From assembly GCA_964344785.1 (NCBI GenBank), contig CAYFOR010000016.1, positions 1-37,058 on the forward strand: a DNA stretch of 37,058 bases, in the 5' to 3' direction. The notes under the pieces are model-generated. The model saw only the letters and a list, made by a program, of their open reading frames with translations. It had not been told where the DNA came from and made no database searches. Position 1 is the stretch's first letter. Each line of letters begins with the position of its first letter. Positions 1-7,712 of this stretch are shown here, one piece after another. The position numbers were made by a program, and so were the translations under genes. The stretch is from Thiopontia sp964344785. GTDB taxonomy: Bacteria > Pseudomonadota > Gammaproteobacteria > GCF-002020875.

Positions 1-82
1 CTCCGCTTAAGTGAACAGCACATTACGCCTTGTGGTGAGGGTTTGTCAGCAGCCTTTTTTGCACCTCTTGAATGTAATCTGG

Positions 83-1138
83 CTAGAGGCCGGACTGAGA
101 GAGCATGTACTCTACAGCCGCTTTCAGCTCATCATCACTAAGCCCGGAACCACCGCGTGGGGCCATGGCTGTACCGGGTACTCCGTTGATTGCATTGGCA
201 ACCAGTCCATCAAGGCCGCCAGCCTTTTCCATGCGTGGCACCCAGTTGGCCTTCACACCGGATTGTGGGGCGTTGAGTGCAGGTGCGGCAGGACCATGAC
301 AAGCAAAGCAGCTAGCTTGAAACAGTGCTGCACCATCGGCGCCGCCCGAGGTCACCACAGCAGGTGCCGCTGCTGCCTCTTTTTCAGCCATGGCCGGAAC
401 AAGTGCTGGAGCCTCTTTCATCTCTTCCGTCTTTTCGGCAGTAGCTGCTTTGGTTGGGGCAGGTGCAGCCGTTACTGTCTTGGTTGCTGCAGCACCAATG
501 GAGGCCAGATAGGCGGACACTGCCTCAATGTCATTGTTGCTCAGCTGGCTGGCAACATCACGCATCATGTTGTTGGGATCGTTACTGCGGTCGCCGGAGC
601 GGAAGGCGTGCAGTTGGGCCGAAGTGTAGCCAGTGAGCTGCCCATCCAGTGCAGGCCATTTGGCCAGATCGTTTCCTTCAGCGTCAGGGCCATGACATGC
701 CATACAGGCAGAGATCCCACGGGTCATGTCACCGCCCAAATAGAGTTGCTCACCCTTGGCAACCAGTGAAGCATCGGCATCAATCGGTTTGGGGGTGATC
801 GATGCATAATAGGCGCCCATATTGGCGATATCGCTATCGCCCAGAGGTAGAGCCTGTCCGGTCATCAGGGCATCCTTGCGGGCACCGGATTTAAAGTCGT
901 GTATCTGCTTTGCAAAATAACCGGCATTTTGTCCGGCCAGCGCTGGAACAGCCTTGGTCTTGCCTGGGTTGGCCGGGTCCGGGAAGGCAGGGTTACCCTC
1001 TCCGTTTATTCCATGACAGGCACCGCAAACCGCTGCTCTGGCTTTTCCTGCATTGATATCTCCAGCTGCTGTTGCCACTCCTGATGAAGTCAGTACAGCG
1101 GCCGCAACCAATGTGTGCGTCAATACACCCTTTTTCAT
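83..1138 (-). CDS. Triheme cytochrome c (c4-like diheme part fused to a c5-like domain)
   Basis: Periplasmic electron carrier of 351 aa. A Sec signal peptide covers about residues 1-24 (cleavage after VATA). Three CXXCH haem sites are visible at C38-H42, C145-H149 and C277-H281. The first two sit in tandem class I domains laid out like cytochrome c4. The third has the TAMAPRGG Met-ligand segment typical of cytochrome c5. An Ala/Pro/Lys/Glu-rich linker (about 217-262) joins the two parts. Start: I chose the ATG at 1138 because AAGGA lies 7 bases upstream; an in-frame ATG at 1189 would put a polar stretch before the signal peptide. The neighbour engB is divergent, as cc4 and engB are neighbours in Pseudomonas. 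Family knowledge: c4 and c5 pass electrons to terminal oxidases. Joining them on one chain is the oddity here. The exact partner oxidase is not visible in the window. Confidence 0.93.
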   Translation of the reverse strand: MKKGVLTHTLVAAAVLTSSGVATAAGDINAGKARAAVCGACHGINGEGNPAFPDPANPGKTKAVPALAGQNAGYFAKQIHDFKSGARKDALMTGQALPLGDSDIANMGAYYASITPKPIDADASLVAKGEQLYLGGDMTRGISACMACHGPDAEGNDLAKWPALDGQLTGYTSAQLHAFRSGDRSNDPNNMMRDVASQLSNNDIEAVSAYLASIGAAATKTVTAAPAPTKAATAEKTEEMKEAPALVPAMAEKEAAAAPAVVTSGGADGAALFQASCFACHGPAAPALNAPQSGVKANWVPRMEKAGGLDGLVANAINGVPGTAMAPRGGSGLSDDELKAAVEYMLSQSGL

Positions 1139-1210
1139 GATCTGTTCCTTACGTTCATTTGCACCCAGTTCATCGCAGTGGGTATCCATACAAGTTATGG
1201 AAGATTGGCA

Positions 1211-1238
1211 ATTATATTCGCAATTGCTCGAACTGCAA
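1211..1238 (-). promoter_or_regulatory. Sigma70-type promoter of the triheme cytochrome
   Basis: On the minus strand TTGCAG (1233-1238) and a perfect TATAAT (1211-1216) are separated by 16 bases. The predicted transcript start is near 1204, giving a leader of about 65 bases before the ATG at 1138. Confidence 0.6.
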
Positions 1239-1284
1239 GTGATCTGCCGGTAGCGAGTTGCTATGGGGCAGTCGTCATGTCAGT

Positions 1285-1297
1285 GACCGGTCCGGTC
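1285..1297. promoter_or_regulatory. GACCGG-T-CCGGTC palindrome, candidate operator
   Basis: A perfect 13-base inverted repeat with 6-base arms lies in the gap between the divergent cytochrome and engB genes, about 47 bases upstream of the cytochrome -35 box. Its position fits an operator, but I cannot name a regulator. A second, AT-rich inverted repeat (CTTAAT/ATTAAG, 1306-1325) lies just beyond it. Confidence 0.25.
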
Positions 1298-1402
1298 CAG
1301 TAATACTTAATTTCTGTATATTAAGCAAGGAAGAGGTGTACGAAGTATATTGAACGATGGTGCTGCTATGATGGCCCTGAGAATCGACCGTATAATGGTT
1401 GG

Positions 1403-2002
1403 ATGGATCTGAGACAAGCCACATTTAATACCAGTGCCCCCAATCTGTCGCGCTGTCCTTCGCAGAGTATTGCCGAGGTTGCCTTTGGTGGGCGCTCCAA
1501 TGCGGGAAAGTCGAGTGCACTCAACCGATTGACGCAGAACAAGAGCCTGGCGCGGACCAGCAAGACACCGGGGCGTACCCAGCTGATCAACTTCTTTTCA
1601 CTGGATGAGTCACATTTTCTGGTGGACCTGCCCGGCTATGGCTTTGCCAAGGTGCCGCTCAAGGTCCGGCAGAAGTGGGAGCATGACATGGCCGAATACC
1701 TCCAGCAGAGGGAACCGCTACGTGGTCTGGTACTGCTGATGGATATTCGCCATCCGCTGACGGAAATCGATCACAAGATGGTGGAGTGGAGTCGATATCA
1801 TGATTTGCCGACCCATGTGCTGTTGACCAAGGCCGACAAACTGAAAAGGGGAGCAGCGATGAACACCCTGCATAAGGTACAGCGGTCGCTCGATGAGGAG
1901 TTTCCCGAGACGACTGTGCAGATCTTCTCTGCAATGAATGGAATTGGGGTGGATGAGGCAGGCCAGAAGATTCTCGACTGGCTGCAGGTAGATTCAGAGT
2001 AA
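1403..2002 (+). CDS. engB: Ribosome-biogenesis GTPase EngB/YsxC
   Basis: Cytoplasmic TRAFAC-class GTPase that assists assembly of the large ribosomal subunit. The 199 aa protein has the full G-motif set: G1 GRSNAGKS (30-37), the TSKTPGRTQ switch region (52-60), G3 DLPGYG (75-80), G4 TKAD (142-145) and G5 SAMNG (176-180). Length and start match the family. The ATG at 1403 has no clear Shine-Dalgarno sequence. Instead a perfect TATAAT lies at 1391-1396, seven bases before it, so the message could be leaderless, although no good -35 box accompanies that hexamer. It is convergent with polA, as in other gammaproteobacteria. Confidence 0.97.
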   Translation: MDLRQATFNTSAPNLSRCPSQSIAEVAFGGRSNAGKSSALNRLTQNKSLARTSKTPGRTQLINFFSLDESHFLVDLPGYGFAKVPLKVRQKWEHDMAEYLQQREPLRGLVLLMDIRHPLTEIDHKMVEWSRYHDLPTHVLLTKADKLKRGAAMNTLHKVQRSLDEEFPETTVQIFSAMNGIGVDEAGQKILDWLQVDSE

Positions 2003-2023
2003 CTTATTGTTTTTGTGTGGCCC

Positions 2024-2068
2024 AAAAACAAAACCCCGCACAGGCAAGGGAGGATATCCTGAACGGGG
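2024..2068 (-). terminator. Rho-independent terminator (polA or the small RNA downstream of it)
   Basis: Read on the minus strand, CCCCG (2068-2064) pairs with CGGGG (2038-2034) and the inner CAGG/CCTG (2061-2058 with 2044-2041) continues the stem past a 2x2 internal loop. The 3' arm is followed directly by TTTTGTTTTT (2033-2024). Confidence 0.8.
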
Positions 2069-2128
2069 TACTGATGAATTTGCATCAATCAGTTAACCCC
2101 TTCGACCAGGTGCACCCAGAAAAGTTCC
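2024..2128 (-). ncRNA. Candidate small RNA at the Spot 42 / ErsA position
   Basis: The engB-polA gap encodes the sRNA Spot 42 in enterics and ErsA in Pseudomonas, in the same direction as polA. Here the minus strand of that gap has a plausible promoter just past the polA stop: TTGATA (2162-2157), a 16-base spacer, TATCCA (2140-2135). The predicted start is near 2128. The RNA would be about 105 nt, ending at the strong terminator. It would form a first hairpin (2100-2065; GGGGT and ACTGAT pairing with ATCAGT and ACCCC, with a 2-base bulge) whose 3' arm shares its four Cs with the terminator stem. No sequence likeness to Spot 42 is claimed; the call rests on position, promoter and terminator. 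Confidence 0.4.
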
Positions 2129-2151
2129 GTCTGTTGGATACAATCACTTTC

Positions 2152-2163
2152 ATTGATATCAAT
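2152..2163. promoter_or_regulatory. ATTGATATCAAT perfect palindrome
   Basis: A 12-base perfect palindrome just downstream of the polA stop overlaps the proposed -35 box of the candidate small RNA. It could be a regulator site for that promoter. It resembles an FNR site only if the usual 4-base spacer is ignored, so I do not assign it. Confidence 0.2.
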
Positions 2164-2170
2164 CAACAGG

Positions 2171-4873
2171 TTAGTGTGCATCATCCCAGTTTTTTCCGAC
2201 CCCGATATCGACCAGTAGTGAGCTGTCCAGCTTGGCGGCCTCTTCCATCTCCTTTCTCACCAGTGACCTGAGTGGATCGATATCCTCCTCGCTTACCTCA
2301 AAGACCAATTCATCATGTACCTGCATGATCATCAATGCATCCAGTGATGTCGTTTGCATTTGCTGGTCCACACGGATCATTGCCCGCTTGATGATGTCCG
2401 CTGCAGTGCCCTGCATCGGTGCATTGATTGCGGTTCGCTCGGCGTACTGTCTACGCTGCGCATTGCGTGCATTGATCTCCGGCAGATAGAGGCGACGACC
2501 AAAGAGGGTCTCCACATATCCCTGCTGTCGTGCAAGTTCCTGGGTCTCCTCCATGTAGTGTTTCACTCCTGGATACTGCTCAAAGTAGCGCTCGACATAT
2601 CGTTGCGCCACATTGCGTGTAGTGCCGATCTGTTTGGCAAGGCCAAATGCAGACATGCCATAGATCAGGCCGAAATTGATGGCCTTGGCGCTGCGGCGCA
2701 TTTCGGTGGTTACCTCATCCGGTGCTACCTCAAAGACTTCGGCAGCGGTAGCCCTGTGAACATCCTCTCCGGATCTGAATGCCGCCAACAGACCTTCATC
2801 CCGTGATAGGTGAGCCATGATCCGCAGCTCAATCTGTGAATAGTCGGCGGCTAGCAGCAGTCGACCCGGTTCTGCAATGAATGCCTGACGAATTCGTCTC
2901 CCCTCGTCGGTTCGGATTGGAATATTCTGCAGGTTGGGTTCAGAGGAGGAGAGACGTCCGGTCACGGCCACTGCCTGATGGTAGGAGGTGTGGATGCGGC
3001 CGGTTTTGGGGTTGATCTCCAGTGGCAGCTTGTCCGTATAGGTCGACTTGAGCTTGCTCATGCTGCGGTGTTGCAGAATCAGTTGTGGCAAGCGGTACTC
3101 ATCAGCCAGCTCCTGCAGGACCGCTTCGGCGGTTGAGGGCTGACCCTTCGGGGTCTTCTTCAGTACGGGTAGCCCCTGCTTTTCGTACAGGATCTCCTGA
3201 ATCTGCTTGGGGGAGGAGAGGTTGAATGGAACATCCGCTTCGGCATGGGCCTCCCGCTCGATCTGCTCGATCTGTCCGGCCAGTTCGATGCTCTGTTGCT
3301 GCAGCATCTCAACATCGACCTTGACTCCGTTGCGCTCCATGCGGCCGAGCACCTCCAGCAGTGGCATCTCCACCTCGCGGAAAAGCTGCTCCCTCTCACT
3401 CTCCTCACTGAGCCGGGGCCAGAGCAGTTGGTGCAGGCGCAGGGTCACCTCGGCATCCTCTGCTGCATAGGGTGCCGCCAGCTCAATCGGGATCTGGTCA
3501 AAGCGAAGCTGCTTCTTGCCCTTGCCGGCGACCTCCTCATAACTGATATTCTTGTGGCCAAGATACTTGAGTGCCAGTGAGTCGAGATCGTGCCGCGTGG
3601 CGGTACTGTCGATGACATAGGACTCCAGCATGGTATCGTAGGCGATGCCACGCAACTGAACGCCATGGTTTGCAAAGATGGCAGCATCATATTTCAGGTT
3701 CTGCCCGATCTTGCGGTGGTCGTGGTCTTCCAGCAGGGGCCGCAGCAGGGCAAGCGCCTGCTCTCGGTCCAGCTGTTCCGGTGCCTCCAGATCCTGGTGG
3801 GCAAGCGGCAGGTAGGCGGCCTGACCCGGTTGGGCTGCAAACGAAATCCCCACCAGTTCAGCCTCCATCGGTCGCAGGCTTGTGGTTTCGGTGTCGACTG
3901 CAAAATAGTCTGATGCTGACAGTGTGTCGATCCACTGCATGAGTTGTGCTTCGGTAATGATTGTCTCAACCTGGAGTGGCTCGCTCTTTTCAACTGCGTC
4001 ACCTTCAGTATCCGACTCATCCCCCAGTAGCTCTGAGAGCCAGCGCTTGAACTCCATCTGCTGGTAGAGTTCCTGAAGTGCCTTTTGGTCTGGGGTGGTC
4101 GTCATCAGTGCACCCACCGGTTGTTCCAGCTCAACATCACAGCGGATGGTAACCAGCTCCTTTGACAGTGCCAGCTGATCGAGGCTGTTACGCAGATTTT
4201 CACCCACCTTGCCCCCGATCTGGTCGGCATGTTGGATGATCTGTTCCAGCGAGCCATATTGGTTCAGCCACTTAACAGCGGTTTTGGGACCCACCTTGGG
4301 CACTCCGGGAACGTTATCCGAGGTGTCTCCGATCAGGGCGAGGTAGTCGATGATTCGTTCAGGCATAACCCCAAACTTCTCTTCTACCCCTGTGCGATCC
4401 ATGATGGAGTTGTTCATGGTATTGATCAGGGTAACTGCAGGACCAACCAGTTGGGCCATATCCTTGTCCCCGGTGGAGATGAGCACAGGGATTTCCATTT
4501 CGGCCGCCTGCAATGCGAGGGTTCCAATCACATCGTCTGCCTCCACTCCGGGATGGACGATCAGAGGAATTCCCAGCGCCTTGATGATGGCGTGAAGTGG
4601 TGCAATCTGGCTGCGCAGCTCCTCCGGCATGGGCGGGCGGTTGGCCTTGTAGTCGGCATAGAGGTCATCGCGGAAGGTCTTCCCTTTGGCATCGAATACC
4701 ATGGCAACTTGCTCTGGCTGATACTGTTCCAGAAGAGTTTTCAGCATGTTGATGACGCCGTAGACGGCTCCGGTTGGTGCACCCTTTGAGTTGGTTAGTG
4801 GTGGCAGTGCGTGGAAGGCGCGGAACAGGTAGGAGGAGCCATCTACCAGAATCAGTTTGGGTTGTAGTGTCAT
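2171..4873 (-). CDS. polA: DNA polymerase I
   Basis: Family A polymerase of 900 aa, for Okazaki-fragment processing and gap-filling repair in the cytoplasm. Three domains follow in order. The 5'-3' flap exonuclease (about 1-300) opens with LILVDGSSYLFRAF. The 3'-5' proofreading domain is intact: DTET (Exo I), NLKYDA (Exo II) and YAAED (Exo III). The polymerase domain has motif A DYSQIELR with Asp677, motif B RRSAKAINFGLIYG, and motif C VHDE with Asp854. Start: the frame stays open to 5125, but homology to the family begins at MTLQPKLILVDG, so I place the start at 4873; the extra 84 codons run over the divergent promoter region and the first codons of the next gene. No strong ribosome site precedes 4873. 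It is divergent from the DUF2782-like gene and convergent with engB. Confidence 0.98.
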   Translation of the reverse strand: MTLQPKLILVDGSSYLFRAFHALPPLTNSKGAPTGAVYGVINMLKTLLEQYQPEQVAMVFDAKGKTFRDDLYADYKANRPPMPEELRSQIAPLHAIIKALGIPLIVHPGVEADDVIGTLALQAAEMEIPVLISTGDKDMAQLVGPAVTLINTMNNSIMDRTGVEEKFGVMPERIIDYLALIGDTSDNVPGVPKVGPKTAVKWLNQYGSLEQIIQHADQIGGKVGENLRNSLDQLALSKELVTIRCDVELEQPVGALMTTTPDQKALQELYQQMEFKRWLSELLGDESDTEGDAVEKSEPLQVETIITEAQLMQWIDTLSASDYFAVDTETTSLRPMEAELVGISFAAQPGQAAYLPLAHQDLEAPEQLDREQALALLRPLLEDHDHRKIGQNLKYDAAIFANHGVQLRGIAYDTMLESYVIDSTATRHDLDSLALKYLGHKNISYEEVAGKGKKQLRFDQIPIELAAPYAAEDAEVTLRLHQLLWPRLSEESEREQLFREVEMPLLEVLGRMERNGVKVDVEMLQQQSIELAGQIEQIEREAHAEADVPFNLSSPKQIQEILYEKQGLPVLKKTPKGQPSTAEAVLQELADEYRLPQLILQHRSMSKLKSTYTDKLPLEINPKTGRIHTSYHQAVAVTGRLSSSEPNLQNIPIRTDEGRRIRQAFIAEPGRLLLAADYSQIELRIMAHLSRDEGLLAAFRSGEDVHRATAAEVFEVAPDEVTTEMRRSAKAINFGLIYGMSAFGLAKQIGTTRNVAQRYVERYFEQYPGVKHYMEETQELARQQGYVETLFGRRLYLPEINARNAQRRQYAERTAINAPMQGTAADIIKRAMIRVDQQMQTTSLDALMIMQVHDELVFEVSEEDIDPLRSLVRKEMEEAAKLDSSLLVDIGVGKNWDDAH

Positions 4874-4967
4874 CGTTTTTGCAAGAAGTTTGTCTGTGTT
4901 TATCGTATTATCTCTATTGATAGTGTACCGGAAGAGTCCCTTCTTCTTTTGTAGTGGAAACCAGATC

Positions 4968-5261
4968 ATGAAATCAGCCCCAATACTCGTTGTACCGCTG
5001 CTGCTGACCACAGCATTGGTATCGGCCCAGCCCCCAGCAGCCATTGCGATCACTCCGCCAAAGATTCCCAAGACGGAGTCTCTGAAAGATGAGCTGAATC
5101 GTACTCCGGCCGTTCCTTCATCCATGCAGCGCAGGCATAACTACTCATTGGATACCCAGAGCGGTCGTGCCTATCTGGAGCCACGACAGGATGACCTGCA
5201 CCCGGATATGCTGACGCCTCAGTGGGAGTTGTTTCGCTGGAAGTCAGACATTAATCGCTAA
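4968..5261 (+). CDS. DUF2782-like exported small protein
   Basis: A 97-aa protein with a signal peptide (MKSAPILVV...TTALVSA, cut before Gln) and therefore probably periplasmic. The start at 4968 was chosen because it gives a clean signal peptide; the open frame extends upstream to 4857. The C-terminus LTPQWELFRW resembles the end of DUF2782 proteins, and the place between polA and thrB is where a DUF2782 gene sits in Pseudomonas. The central part is short and lacks the GPPYYLVD-like stretch that I associate with the family, so this is a divergent or shortened member. Function unknown. It lies 5 bases ahead of thrB and is probably co-transcribed with it. Confidence 0.65.
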   Translation: MKSAPILVVPLLLTTALVSAQPPAAIAITPPKIPKTESLKDELNRTPAVPSSMQRRHNYSLDTQSGRAYLEPRQDDLHPDMLTPQWELFRWKSDINR

Positions 5262-5266
5262 ACTCA

Positions 5267-6205
5267 ATGTCGGTCTACACCACCATCAGCAGGGATGAAC
5301 TTTCTGAACTGCTTGGTCACTATGGTGTTGGTGAACTCATTCAATTTGAGGGCATCCTGGCTGGTATAGAAAATACCAACTACTTCGTTACCACTACACG
5401 GGGAGAGTATGTTCTCACCATTTTTGAGCAGATAGTATGGGACGAACTCCCCTTTTTTCTCGACTACATGGCGTTTCTGGCGGAACATCGGGTCCCCAGT
5501 GCGCATCCGATAGCCGATATTAATGGGGATTACCTGCGTGAGTTCAAGCAGAAGCCGGCAGCACTGGTTGAGCGGCTGCAGGGAGGTGGGGTTGAAAAAC
5601 CAAATCTAACCCAGTGCAGGGCATTGGGGGAGGCCCTGGGGCACATGCATGCTATTGTCGGCCTCTTTGAAGGGTATCGTGAGAATCCAAGAGATATTAC
5701 CTGGTGTCAGCAGGCAAGTGGTCAGTTGGATCATGTCATTGGCGAAGAGGCAGCCGCTTTGCTGCACAGTGAGCTGGAGTTTCAGCGACGGAAGGATCGA
5801 CAACAGCTCCCGCAGGGGGTGATCCATGCCGATCTGTTTCGGGATAATGCGTTGTTTGTCGGTGAACAGTTGACCGGAATCATCGATTTTTACTATGCAT
5901 GCAATGATGCGCTGCTCTACGATGTGGCCGTTACGGTCAATGATTGGTGTGTAAACCCGGATGGCTCCATTGATCAGGCTCGATATCAAGCTCTGTTGAA
6001 TGCATATCAGCAGCAGCGTCCACTTGTCTCGGTCGAGCAGGCTCTATGGCCGACCATGTTGCGAGCAGCCGCGCTACGTTTCTGGCTTTCCAGGTTGGTG
6101 GACAAGCATTTTCCACGTTCTGGCGAGATCACCCATATCAAGGAGCCACTGGTTTTTGAGAGCATACTGAAGTGGCACCGTGATTATCCGCTCGCTCTGC
6201 CCTGA
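5267..6205 (+). CDS. thrB: Homoserine kinase (ThrB, type II, APH-like fold)
   Basis: Cytoplasmic enzyme that phosphorylates L-homoserine with ATP, giving O-phosphohomoserine for threonine synthesis. At 312 aa it matches the Pseudomonas-type homoserine kinase, which has an aminoglycoside-phosphotransferase fold and is unrelated to the GHMP-type E. coli ThrB. Catalytic loop HADLFRDN is at 187-194 (Asp189 as catalytic base, Asn194 for metal) and the metal-binding IDFYYA has Asp207. The N-terminal GIENTNYFV (33-41) is the nucleotide loop. The gene starts 5 bases after the DUF2782-like gene and is followed after 2 bases by the WGR gene, so the three form an operon. It has no clear Shine-Dalgarno sequence and may rely on translational coupling. 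Confidence 0.95.
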   Translation: MSVYTTISRDELSELLGHYGVGELIQFEGILAGIENTNYFVTTTRGEYVLTIFEQIVWDELPFFLDYMAFLAEHRVPSAHPIADINGDYLREFKQKPAALVERLQGGGVEKPNLTQCRALGEALGHMHAIVGLFEGYRENPRDITWCQQASGQLDHVIGEEAAALLHSELEFQRRKDRQQLPQGVIHADLFRDNALFVGEQLTGIIDFYYACNDALLYDVAVTVNDWCVNPDGSIDQARYQALLNAYQQQRPLVSVEQALWPTMLRAAALRFWLSRLVDKHFPRSGEITHIKEPLVFESILKWHRDYPLALP

Positions 6206-6207
6206 CA

Positions 6208-6468
6208 ATGCGTATCTATATGCAAACACCTCCCATTGATGGGGTACCCTTGCGCTTCTTCCAGATTCAGATTCAGGAGGATATGATTGATGGCTGGACG
6301 CTGATTCGTGAATCCGGCACCCAGGGGGGGCGTACAACCAGTTTGAAAAAGATTCACTTTGAGTGTCGTGAGGATGCTGAGGAGGCGCTTTACGCACTGC
6401 GTGATCAGCAGTTGAGGAAAGGGTTTAAAACCACATTTATCACAGGGGTTCCGCCTGCTGATCTATAA
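6208..6468 (+). CDS. Small WGR-domain protein
   Basis: An 86-aa protein made up of one WGR domain. The sequence DGWTLIRESGTQGGRTT (about 28-44) matches the WGR core, followed by the usual helix (REDAEEALYALRDQQLRKGF). WGR domains occur in PARPs, where they contact DNA ends, and as stand-alone bacterial proteins of unknown job. The Trp-Gly-Arg signature is loose here. It is the last gene of the thrB operon, only 2 bases after thrB, and sits one operon away from polA. A nucleic-acid role is possible but not shown. Confidence 0.8.
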   Translation: MRIYMQTPPIDGVPLRFFQIQIQEDMIDGWTLIRESGTQGGRTTSLKKIHFECREDAEEALYALRDQQLRKGFKTTFITGVPPADL

Positions 6469-6500
6469 ATTGTATTTCTCCATTAATTGTTTTTCATCAA

Positions 6501-6530
6501 TTGACAGTCAAGTATTCGCAAGAATAGAAT
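6501..6530 (+). promoter_or_regulatory. Sigma70-type promoter of the RND efflux module
   Basis: A perfect TTGACA (6501-6506), an 18-base spacer, then TAGAAT (6525-6530) lie in an AT-rich gap. The predicted transcript start near 6537 gives a leader of about 31 bases to the ATG at 6568. Confidence 0.65.
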
Positions 6531-6567
6531 ACGTGCTCTTCAAATTATTGGGACGGGATTCGGGAAC

Positions 6568-7698
6568 ATGAAAAAAACTGTTTTGAATCAAATAATTGCA
6601 TCTGTTTTTGTGCTTGCAACGGCACCTTTGTCCATTGCTGAAGTGCAGACAACCGGCGAATTTATCATTGCTCAAAAGAGTCGAATTGGAGCAACAGTCT
6701 CCTTGGGGGGTACGGTTATTCCTCATCGTGAGGTCAACCTGGTCGCCAAAATGCCGGGGGATGTGCTCTTCCTGGCTGGTGAAGAGGGTGATGCCTTCAA
6801 AAAAGGAGACAAGCTTGCCAGTCAGGATGTCGATGACATGATGGCAAAACGTGCCCAGGCTGAGGCACAACTGGCCAGTGCCGATGCGGGTATTCGCAAT
6901 GCACAGATGCAGCTGCAGAATGAGATAGAGAACCCCAACTCACAGCCAAATGCGATGATGGGGGGATTACCCAGCATGATGACAATGTTCTCCAATCCGA
7001 TGAGAAACATGAGTGGACGTGGAGACTCCAGTACACAGCGGCAGACCAATCTGTATGGGATGAATGTACAGGTTGAAACAGCCAACAATGCATATAAGCA
7101 GGCATTGGCGGCCATTCGTGAACTGGATGAGAACATCGAAAATGCAACCATACTGGCACCATTTGATGGTGTTATTCTGCGCAAGATGGTTGAAGTCGGA
7201 CAGCCTGCCCAACCAGGTGTTCCTCTCTTCCTGTTTGGTGATACCAGCAAGTTGCAGATTCGTGCCGAGGTTCCGGCGCGGCTGGTAAAAGGGCTTCACA
7301 AGGATATGTCACTTCAGGCTCGTCTGGATCATAACAACGATGTGGTACCGATTACGGTTTCCCGAATCTTTCCAATGGCCGATATGATGGGCCATACGGT
7401 TACCGTGAAGTTTGACATACCAGAGGGTAGTGGGGCATCGCCGGGAATGTATACCGAGGTCATCATGCCTGACCCTGGATCAAGGGGGAATGAGTTGGTC
7501 ACTGTTCCACGCTCAGCGGTTGTGTGGCGTGGCAGTCTGCCTGCTATCTTCGTCCAGCGTGAAGATGGTTCACTGGAGATGCGACTGGTACGAATCGGGG
7601 ATACTGCCAGCAATGGTTGGTCCAGTGTTCTCTCAGGTGTAAAGCCTGGAGAGCGTGTGCTGGTGAATCCTTCATCGACCACGACATCCACACAGTAA
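6568..7698 (+). CDS. RND efflux periplasmic adaptor (HlyD/MFP family)
   Basis: A 376-aa periplasmic adaptor that should link an inner-membrane RND pump to an outer-membrane channel. A signal peptide ends near residue 24 (PLSIA). Then come a lipoyl half-motif (GGTVIPHREVNLVAKMPGDV), a coiled-coil hairpin (about 85-190), the second lipoyl half (ATILAPFDGVILRKMVEVGQ) and beta-barrel/membrane-proximal domains ending in VKPGERVLV. The hairpin is broken by a methionine-rich loop: seven Met between residues 130 and 148. This is unusual for drug-type adaptors and brings soft-metal contact to mind. The RND pump gene follows after 63-75 bases. No outer-membrane factor is encoded nearby, so a TolC-type partner must lie elsewhere. 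Confidence 0.93.
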   Translation: MKKTVLNQIIASVFVLATAPLSIAEVQTTGEFIIAQKSRIGATVSLGGTVIPHREVNLVAKMPGDVLFLAGEEGDAFKKGDKLASQDVDDMMAKRAQAEAQLASADAGIRNAQMQLQNEIENPNSQPNAMMGGLPSMMTMFSNPMRNMSGRGDSSTQRQTNLYGMNVQVETANNAYKQALAAIRELDENIENATILAPFDGVILRKMVEVGQPAQPGVPLFLFGDTSKLQIRAEVPARLVKGLHKDMSLQARLDHNNDVVPITVSRIFPMADMMGHTVTVKFDIPEGSGASPGMYTEVIMPDPGSRGNELVTVPRSAVVWRGSLPAIFVQREDGSLEMRLVRIGDTASNGWSSVLSGVKPGERVLVNPSSTTTSTQ

Positions 7699-7712
7699 TT
7701 TCGAATCTCACG

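Noticed and set aside
11..769. 252-codon plus-strand open frame antisense to the cytochrome
   Set aside because: Cys/Gly-rich composition is the complement of Ala/haem-site codons; the minus-strand cytochrome explains the region.
2152..2163. FNR-type site
   Set aside because: The half-sites TTGAT and ATCAA are present but adjoin directly; the required 4-base spacer is missing.
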